Shown: piece after piece, positions 5,643 through 10,175 of the stretch
Position numbering within the stretch: the stretch's first letter is position 1
Layout of the letters: each line of letters starts with the position of its first letter
DNA from: Acidobacteriota bacterium
GTDB taxonomy: Bacteria > Acidobacteriota > Terriglobia > Bryobacterales > Bryobacteraceae
DNA length: 10,175 nt
Reading direction: 5' to 3'
Assembly (NCBI GenBank): GCA_026394095.1
Contig: JAPKYY010000143.1
Coordinates: 1 to 10,175, forward strand
Notes under the pieces: generated by a model
What the model was told of the DNA's origin: nothing
Seen by the model: the letters and a program-made list of their open reading frames with translations, nothing else
Database searches by the model: none
Position numbers and translations under genes: made by a program

Positions 5643-6464
5643 TCATCGCGCCAAGTTCGGGTTGAGTATGACGTAGTTTTCGGAGTTGCAAATGTAGAGT
5701 GCTCGGAAGAGGCTTGTGGGTAGGAGCCCTCCTTCGCGGCCGGGGGATTGGGGGAGCAGGGCGGCGCTTGAGGCTCGATAGTCTTTTCCTGCGATCTTTA
5801 GGCGGAGGCTGGGTAGAACCGTGACCGAAGAGGCTCCTGCATTGGTGAAGATCTGGGCCGTGGGGCCGGTGTCGATGGATCGGAAGAGGACGACGGAATC
5901 GCTGCCGGAATCGAGGAGGAGGCGGCCTTCACTGGTTTCGATCGCGGGCACAGTGTGGACCCTGGCGAAATCGAGACGGCTGCCTCCCTGGGGCGATGAA
6001 AGGCCGAAGGCCAGGCGGCGGTTGGCGAAATCGAGCAGATAGTCGAAGCGCGATAAGAACTGTTGGCCGAGGACTCCCTGGATTTCGGAGGACAGTTGGT
6101 GGATGCCTTCGAGGTTGCTGAAGAGGAATTCCTGATGCAGGGCCGTCACTGAGGCTAGGGTGACGGCGGGGAGGTGTGCTCCTGGGACGTGGGTGAGGCC
6201 GGTGGTGGTGACCATCTCCACCTGGAAGGTTGGCGTGAGGCCGAGTTTGCGAGCGAGGCTCGAGTCGAGTTGATTGGACTCAGCTCCGGTATCGATGAGG
6301 AAGCGGAAGGGGCCCAGCCCGCCCAGGAAAACGCCGTCGACAACGGGACGGCCGCCGACCAGGAGGAGGCGGGCTGATTGGTGGGACGGATCGGTGTTTC
6401 GTGCGTTGCAAGGGCAGACGGTGGCGCATATCATTAAGAAACCGACTAGATTGAAAGTTGTCAT
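5643..6464 (-). CDS. Secreted two-lobed retropepsin-like aspartyl protease
   Basis: The 273-residue product starts with a hydrophobic signal-like segment (residues 5-18) ending near C-P-C-N-A (17-21). Two aspartyl protease half-sites follow: F-L-I-D-T-G-A-E-S (55-63, Asp58) with its partner I-Q-G-V-L-G-Q-Q-F-L (128-137), then L-L-L-D-S-G-S-D-S (182-190, Asp185) with G-L-L-P-T-S-L-F (246-253). Each lobe thus has an active-site loop followed by a hydrophobic-hydrophobic-Gly-like element, giving a single chain with both catalytic aspartates, whereas retropepsins usually dimerise from one-site chains. Activity is plausible but unproven, and many bacterial proteins of this kind have no known substrate. 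ATG 6462-6464 is chosen because the signal segment follows; no ribosome binding site is visible. It is divergent from the regulator at 6545 and ends 4 bases from the convergent LOG pseudogene. Confidence 0.82.
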   Translation of the reverse strand: MTTFNLVGFLMICATVCPCNARNTDPSHQSARLLLVGGRPVVDGVFLGGLGPFRFLIDTGAESNQLDSSLARKLGLTPTFQVEMVTTTGLTHVPGAHLPAVTLASVTALHQEFLFSNLEGIHQLSSEIQGVLGQQFLSRFDYLLDFANRRLAFGLSSPQGGSRLDFARVHTVPAIETSEGRLLLDSGSDSVVLFRSIDTGPTAQIFTNAGASSVTVLPSLRLKIAGKDYRASSAALLPQSPGREGGLLPTSLFRALYICNSENYVILNPNLAR

Positions 6465-6477
6465 GAGGCCACAGTGC

Positions 6478-6488
6478 GCCTCGGAGGC
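6478..6488. promoter_or_regulatory. Short palindrome between divergent genes, possible operator
   Basis: gcctc-g-gaggc is a perfect 11-base hyphenated palindrome in the approximately 80-base gap between the aspartyl protease and regulator genes. It could bind a regulator dimer such as the adjacent OmpR-type protein, but a GC-rich palindrome of this length can arise by chance. Confidence 0.22.
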
Positions 6489-6544
6489 CTATAAAGTCGT
6501 GATTGAGCCCGGATGTTACGCCCAAACGCAGTGATGAAATCGTG

Positions 6545-8647
6545 ATGGAGTTACCGGGACCCGTGTATCGCTTCGGTCGATTCACATTAGATCCATCGAA
6601 TCTACGACTTACGGCGGATGGGGCAAATTGTGCGCTCGAGCCGAAATCGTTTCGTCTGTTGCAGTTTTTGATCGAAAACCGGCAGCGGGTGGTGGCTAAA
6701 GAGGAGATTCTGACGGCCGTTTGGGAGGGCGTGGCGGTTTCTGACAACGCGCTGACCCGGGCGATTGCCCAGGTGCGCAAGGCGCTGGAGGACGATCCGA
6801 AGGAAGCGAAGTTTATCGAGACGATTCCGACTGTGGGGTACCGCTTCCTGGCCAGCGTCGAGGAGATTCGAGCGGATTCCTCAACGAGGAAACCGAAAGG
6901 GTCTCGGAAGCCGGTTTGGGCTGCGGTTGCGATTCTCGCTGTGGTGGGGATGGTGTATTTCTTGAATACAAGGACGCCGGAGCAGACGGCGTTGCAGGCG
7001 GTGCCGTTGACTGCGTATCCGGGCGGTGAGTTGTATCCCACGTTTTCCCCGGACGGCAACCAGGTGGCGTTTACCTGGAATGGGGATCGCCAGGACAACT
7101 TCGATATTTATGTGAAGTCGATCGGGTCGGAGACTCCATTGCGGCTGACGACTGGGCCGGAGATGGATTCCCGGCCGAAGTGGTCGCCGGATGGGCGATT
7201 TATTGCCTTTGCGCGACAGTTGCCTGGTGGCAAAACTGCTTTGATGCTGATTCCGCCGCTGGGAGGTGCCGAGCGAAAGCTGGCGGAGTTTACTTATGTT
7301 TCTGCCCAGGCGATTGGGTTGGTGTCGAAAGAGGCCGTCGCCGCAAGTGGACTGTCCTGGTCACGCGACGGGAAGTGGATTGCTGTATCGGGCGATTTTG
7401 GTGGTGAGGGGACAGACCGTATCCATCTTGTCTCTGCGGAGACGGGCGAATCCCGGCCCATCACACAGCCGCCGACGAAGGACTTGAACGATTACGAGCC
7501 GTCTTTTTCGCCGTACGCGAATGAGCTGGTTTTCGAGCGGTCTCCTGTGTTTTCTGCTGAGACCTTGTACCGCCTTTCGTTTGATGACAATTTCGTCGCC
7601 AAGGGCGAGCCCACTCCCGTTTATGCGAGCAAGCTTCGTTTGTTCTCGCCTTCGTGGGTGAGTGGCGGCAAGGAGCTGGTGATTCTGTCGGGCCTGGCCG
7701 GGGCTAGCGTGGGAGGATCGGTGTACCGACTGCCCGCTACCGGGGCGAGTGAGCTTACGAAGATGGAATCGTTCGGAACTGTGGTGAATTCGTTTGAGGT
7801 TTCGAGAGACGGGCAACGGGCCGCCTATAGCGTGGGGACGAGAAATGCCAACATCTGGCGAATGGAGTTGGGGAGCTCGAAGGCTGAGAGCTTCATCGTC
7901 TCTACGAAGCGGGAAGTGCATCCGCAGTATTCACCTGATGGGCGAAGGATTGTGTTTTATTCGACCCGGTCTGGGGCGACTCAGATCTGGGTATGTGAAG
8001 CGGACGGATCGAAGCCTGTGATGATCACGAAGATGCCGAACGGGATTGTTGGTTCTCCGCGCTGGTCTCCTGATGGCCGTACCGTGATCTTCGACGCCAA
8101 CATCACTGGGCGTTTTCAGGTTTATACGGTGAGTGCGGAAGGTGGGAAGGTGCGTCAGATGACGAATGGCCCAAGGCCGAGTTTTTCTGCGAGTTACTCG
8201 CGCGACGGGAAGTGGATCTACTACGGGATGACCGAGGGACAGGCGAGCCCGCAGGTTTGGAAAATGCCCTCGCAAGGTGGGACAGCGGTGCAAATCACAC
8301 GCAAGGGTGGGACGGCGCCGCAAGAGTCACTCGATGGCGCAACACTGTATTTTGTGAAGCCGACGGGCGTGGGTTCTTTGTGGAAGATGCCGCTGGCTGG
8401 CGGCGAGGAAAAGCAGATCGCCGATGCGATTTTCAGATCGAACTACGCGGTTACGAGTCAGGGGATTTACTTGATGAGTGGCCCGTCAGTGGATCTGGTG
8501 AATCCCGAAACGGGTGAGCGGAAAATGATCGTCAAGACGAAGACTCCCGATCTGGGGCTTGCGGTTTCGCCGGATGGGCGCTATGTGATTTGGTCGCAGA
8601 TTGATTCTATTGGGAGTGACTTGATGCTGGTGGAGAAGTTCCGCTAG
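6545..8647 (+). CDS. CadC-like membrane regulator: OmpR winged helix, TM helix, TolB/WD40-like propeller
   Basis: From ATG 6545 the product has 700 residues. Residues about 7-105 form an OmpR/PhoB-type DNA-binding domain: Y-R-F-G-R-F-T-L-D-P (8-17), E-P-K-S-F-R-L-L-Q-F-L (32-42), recognition helix S-D-N-A-L-T-R-A-I-A-Q-V-R (66-78), and wing T-V-G-Y-R-F-L (96-102). A basic linker leads to one transmembrane helix at about 123-141, then an external region with about a dozen WD40-like (PD40) strands carrying variants of S-P-D-G, for example near 167, 196, 474, 517 and 676. Twelve repeats would suit two six-bladed propellers. The layout suggests a one-component sensor that binds DNA from the membrane and senses a ligand outside; the ligand is unknown. 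The frame opens at TTG 6503, but similarity starts after ATG 6545, so I prefer that start. Neither has a ribosome binding site. Confidence 0.88.
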   Translation: MELPGPVYRFGRFTLDPSNLRLTADGANCALEPKSFRLLQFLIENRQRVVAKEEILTAVWEGVAVSDNALTRAIAQVRKALEDDPKEAKFIETIPTVGYRFLASVEEIRADSSTRKPKGSRKPVWAAVAILAVVGMVYFLNTRTPEQTALQAVPLTAYPGGELYPTFSPDGNQVAFTWNGDRQDNFDIYVKSIGSETPLRLTTGPEMDSRPKWSPDGRFIAFARQLPGGKTALMLIPPLGGAERKLAEFTYVSAQAIGLVSKEAVAASGLSWSRDGKWIAVSGDFGGEGTDRIHLVSAETGESRPITQPPTKDLNDYEPSFSPYANELVFERSPVFSAETLYRLSFDDNFVAKGEPTPVYASKLRLFSPSWVSGGKELVILSGLAGASVGGSVYRLPATGASELTKMESFGTVVNSFEVSRDGQRAAYSVGTRNANIWRMELGSSKAESFIVSTKREVHPQYSPDGRRIVFYSTRSGATQIWVCEADGSKPVMITKMPNGIVGSPRWSPDGRTVIFDANITGRFQVYTVSAEGGKVRQMTNGPRPSFSASYSRDGKWIYYGMTEGQASPQVWKMPSQGGTAVQITRKGGTAPQESLDGATLYFVKPTGVGSLWKMPLAGGEEKQIADAIFRSNYAVTSQGIYLMSGPSVDLVNPETGERKMIVKTKTPDLGLAVSPDGRYVIWSQIDSIGSDLMLVEKFR

Positions 8648-8718
8648 GAGTTGTTTCCGAGGTGCGGTTTTCGCGGAGCAAGGTGCGAGCATTCAAAAGT
8701 ACCGACCGATTTGCCGGC

Positions 8719-8767
8719 ATGACTGTCTTCCCGGGTTTTTGACAGGGCAGTCATCCCATTCCTGTCA
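8719..8767. repeat. Two interlocked inverted repeats
   Basis: ATGACTG (8719-8725) is complementary to CAGTCAT (8748-8754), and TGACAGG (8740-8746) to CCTGTCA (8761-8767). The pairs interleave, so both helices together would form a pseudoknot-like fold or act as alternatives. The stretch lies downstream of the regulator gene beside the decayed lipocalin-like fragment. It is not a clear rho-independent terminator: no run of T follows either stem. Confidence 0.35.
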
Positions 8768-8770
8768 CGC

Positions 8771-8896
8771 TTAGCCGGTCACTCCGTAGATAAAGTATCC
8801 TAGCGGGTTCTTCCAGTAAGGGTAACTGCGCGTGCCGTTGGGGCTGAGGCCCGCCCAATTCATGAGCTTCCAAGTGCCTGCTATCGACTTCGCGGG
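8771..8896 (-). pseudogene. Remnant of a lipocalin-like domain gene
   Basis: The leftward frame between stops at 8897-8899 and 8771-8773 encodes 41 residues containing I-A-G-T-W-K-L (5-11), S-P-N-G-T-R-S-Y-P-Y (18-27) and N-P-L-G-Y-F-I-Y (30-37). This is the pattern that opens lipocalin-like (Lipocalin_5 type) domains, roughly G-T-W-x-L ... D-G ... Y-P-[FY] ... G-x-[LF]-I-Y. There is no start codon in frame before it and the frame ends right after F-I-Y-G-V-T-G. Shifting the frame at that point gives S-D-R-L-S-V, which fits the family's next conserved piece, and then another stop. Intact proteins of this type are about 150 residues, so this is a short decayed fragment. It lies in the 317-base gap between the propeller protein and the next membrane protein gene, where I see no intact gene. 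Confidence 0.55.
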
Positions 8897-8964
8897 CTAA
8901 GCTGAGTCTTCAGGTAAGGTCAAGCTTTTCAGTATGTGTTAGGGAATTCTGTGCGTACAGATCT

Positions 8965-9363
8965 TCAGCATGAACGCCCCATACTGGCGCGAAGCTGTTT
9001 GCGCTTCAGCCAGTTGGCAAGGAAGAAGCTGGCGATGAAAAACGCGGGACCTGCAATCATCAATACCCAGAGGAACCGCATTGAGGGTGAAACGGGCCGC
9101 GACATAGAGACGACCCAAGCGATGTACAAAAATCCCGCAATCCCGTAGACTGCTGCGCCAATCCATTCCCACCGCCAGGCCAGAAGCAGCGCCATCGTCA
9201 ATACAAGGGACGGAATCAAGTGCAGAAGCAAAGCCAGCAGCGTAGGCCAAAAGCCGAGATGTTCTTCGAAGACATCGAGGGCAAATATGCTGAGAAAAGC
9301 AATAAAGAGGATTGACAGTATTCGCGGAGTCCAATACACAGCTCGTGCGGAGATAGTGGACAT
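8965..9363 (-). CDS. Small four-helix membrane protein of unknown function
   Basis: A 132-residue protein with hydrophobic segments at about 13-31, 40-62, 68-85 and 97-117, and a basic C-terminal tail with K-R-K (120-122). The pieces F-A-L-D-V-F (27-32), G-F-W-x-T-L-L-A-L-L-x-H-L-I-P (37-51) and A-W-R-W-E-W-I-G (62-69) are familiar from a widespread group of uncharacterised bacterial membrane proteins, so I consider the gene real. No catalytic motif is visible. The ATG at 9361-9363 has AGGAGG five bases upstream, a strong ribosome binding site that settles the start over the competing frame ending at 8939. It is probably transcribed alone: the upstream gene ends at 9532 and a decayed fragment lies between. 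Confidence 0.82.
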   Translation of the reverse strand: MSTISARAVYWTPRILSILFIAFLSIFALDVFEEHLGFWPTLLALLLHLIPSLVLTMALLLAWRWEWIGAAVYGIAGFLYIAWVVSMSRPVSPSMRFLWVLMIAGPAFFIASFFLANWLKRKQLRASMGRSC

Positions 9364-9368
9364 ACAAG

Positions 9369-9374
9369 CCTCCT
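9369..9374 (-). promoter_or_regulatory. Strong ribosome binding site before the 8965-9363 gene
   Basis: The leftward strand reads AGGAGG, a full Shine-Dalgarno match, with 5 bases before the ATG. It picks this reading frame over the overlapping one. Confidence 0.8.
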
Positions 9375-9480
9375 GGTTCGATTTTAACGCCGGAAGAGAA
9401 CTCGCGAACCGTGCGTCAACTCTTAAGGCAATCCAGAAGCTGGAGCCGGCCCGAACAAAGTGGTAGATTCGCTCGCAGCA

Positions 9481-9528
9481 GGGGACCGGTTGGAGTGATG
9501 TCGACTGTGACTGCTGCGGAAGGCTGCA
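9481..9528 (-). pseudogene. Remnant of a second ceramidase-like gene, N-terminal segment
   Basis: This stretch aligns base by base with the start of the ceramidase-like gene (about 5115-5167, same strand). On the plus strand gtgatgtcgact (9495-9506) equals 5129-5140, followed by a shared tgact. gcggaag-g-ctgc (9516-9527) differs from 5155-5166 in one base. The flank ggggaccggttgga (9481-9494) matches the corresponding bases at about 10 of 14. The copy is 5 bases shorter between the two blocks, which shifts the frame. On the leftward strand it reads A-A-V-T-V-D-I-T-P-T, against A-A-V-V-K-V-D-I-T-P-T in the intact gene. No start codon, signal peptide or downstream domain remains, and the frame ends near 9419. 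It is a decayed paralogue fragment in the 168-base gap between two membrane protein genes. Confidence 0.55.
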
Positions 9529-9531
9529 GTG

Positions 9532-10175
9532 TCAACGTCCTATGATCTGCAAAGCGATTGACCTCCAGAAGGGCTGGAAGTAAAGCCACCCGGCAAGGAT
9601 GTGGATGGGGAGGCAGCAGGCAATTGCGCGGACATAGGCTGGGTGCAAGCGCTTTTGGGTGAAGAGATCGAAGGCGCCAAGGGCAGCGATGAGTGTGTAG
9701 ACGGGGAGTAGCTGGAACCTGATGAAGGGCCAGGCGCCCTCGGCGAAGGTCTTGAGGTCCCAATAGTTTTTTAGGCTCGCCCACTCTACGATCTTTGGGC
9801 TGAGCCAGCGGCCAAAGCCGGCATCGGTGAGTACGAGGGTTGCGATCAAGATGAGCCGTTTGTGTGTGGCTGGTATGCGGCGGGCTCGGATGGCGGCTGT
9901 TATGAGGCCACTAAAGACGAGCATGTCGGCGAGCATCACGCTGAGGAAGGGAGGGTCTGAGGCAGGGGTGCCGAACTTGATTTGCTCGGTCATGATGGCA
10001 GTCGTTACGCCGAGAATTACCATCGCGGCGGCTAATGCAGCACCGTAGATTCCCAAGCGGCGGTGGGTGCTGACCTTGCCACGTTGTACGAGGACCATTT
10101 GCGCAGTAAAGAGCAGGAGCCAGCCGGTGAAGAAGGCAGCGTGGATGTGGACGATCCAGGGGTAGGTGAGGCTTC
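9532..10175 (-). CDS. Polytopic membrane protein with paired histidines (partial, start outside window)
   Basis: The leftward frame enters from the right edge and runs to the stop at 9532-9534, giving 213 visible residues. An internal Met at 10096-10098 is not the true start, because the 25 residues before it are in frame and clearly part of the protein (W-I-V-H-I-H-A-A-F-F-T-G-W-L-L-L-F, 6-22). Hydrophobic segments lie near 8-27, 42-61, 79-96, 105-118, 152-170 and 184-201. Histidines recur at helix edges: H9, H11, T-H-R-R-L-G (36-41) and T-H-K-R-L (103-107). That resembles several uncharacterised membrane families (DUF2306/cytochrome b561-like in style), so heme binding is possible but not shown. 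Function unknown. The 3' end abuts the ceramidase-like remnant. Confidence 0.75.
   Translation of the reverse strand, partial: SLTYPWIVHIHAAFFTGWLLLFTAQMVLVQRGKVSTHRRLGIYGAALAAAMVILGVTTAIMTEQIKFGTPASDPPFLSVMLADMLVFSGLITAAIRARRIPATHKRLILIATLVLTDAGFGRWLSPKIVEWASLKNYWDLKTFAEGAWPFIRFQLLPVYTLIAALGAFDLFTQKRLHPAYVRAIACCLPIHILAGWLYFQPFWRSIALQIIGR

Noticed and set aside
6280..7098. Leftward open frame of 272 codons across the protease and regulator starts
   Set aside because: It crosses a divergent intergenic region and is antisense to the winged-helix domain. It shows no family motif.
8726..8747. cccggg followed by ttttt as a terminator for the propeller gene
   Set aside because: The T run is inside a loop rather than directly after a stable stem, and cccggg alone is too short to be a terminator hairpin.
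8936..9148. Rightward open frame of 70 codons
   Set aside because: It is antisense to the four-helix membrane protein gene, which has a strong ribosome binding site and a clear hydrophobic pattern.
9390..9415. ttgacg on the leftward strand as -35 of the four-helix gene
   Set aside because: The only good -10 candidate (taaaat near 9382-9387) is about 27 bases away, too far for a standard promoter.
9535..9784. Leftward open frame overlapping the last membrane protein gene
   Set aside because: This part is a shifted-frame shadow of the polytopic protein. Only its tail beyond the gene (9481-9528) has independent meaning, and that is reported as the ceramidase-like remnant.

Overview
The window looks like chromosomal DNA from a GC-rich soil bacterium, most likely an acidobacterium (Solibacteres/Bryobacterales type). 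That is an inference from gene content: a CadC-like winged-helix protein fused to a WD40-like propeller, an HTH_34-type regulator paired with a small membrane protein, a NIPSNAP protein with a twin-arginine start, a ceramidase-like secreted protein, and weak or absent ribosome binding sites before many genes. I see no tRNA, rRNA, CRISPR array, insertion sequence or phage gene.

Layout. Positions 1-3300 hold one tightly packed leftward cluster. Read from its promoter near 3325-3353 it runs: six-helix membrane protein, HTH_34-type regulator, undecaprenyl diphosphate synthase-like prenyltransferase (uppS), NIPSNAP protein, a methyltransferase with a signal-like N-terminus, and a polytopic membrane protein cut by the window edge. 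Gaps are -11, 4, 21, 6 and 3 bases, so this is probably one operon. The promoter region has a perfect inverted repeat between the -35 and -10 hexamers and is shared with a rightward HD-domain nucleotidase-like gene (3369-3983). The HD gene overlaps, tail to tail, a leftward ceramidase-like secreted hydrolase (3949-5214).

Divergent from the hydrolase is a broken LOG-family gene (5259-5638), with both ends recognisable but the middle missing and the frame shifted. It ends 4 bases from a convergent secreted two-lobed retropepsin-like aspartyl protease (5643-6464). Divergent from the protease is the large regulator/propeller protein (6545-8647). Beyond it lies a decayed stretch with a remnant of a lipocalin-like gene (8771-8896), a small four-helix membrane protein (8965-9363), a short remnant closely related in DNA to the start of the ceramidase-like gene (9481-9528), and a polytopic membrane protein running off the right edge (9532-10175).

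The clearest unexpected results are three gene remnants not visible as simple intact open frames, and the palindromic operator candidate embedded in a divergent promoter pair. A likely model, inferred only, is that the HTH_34-type protein binds the palindrome, controls its own operon (including the cell-wall lipid carrier enzyme) and perhaps the divergent HD gene. I do not see a clearly novel multi-gene defence or metabolic system.
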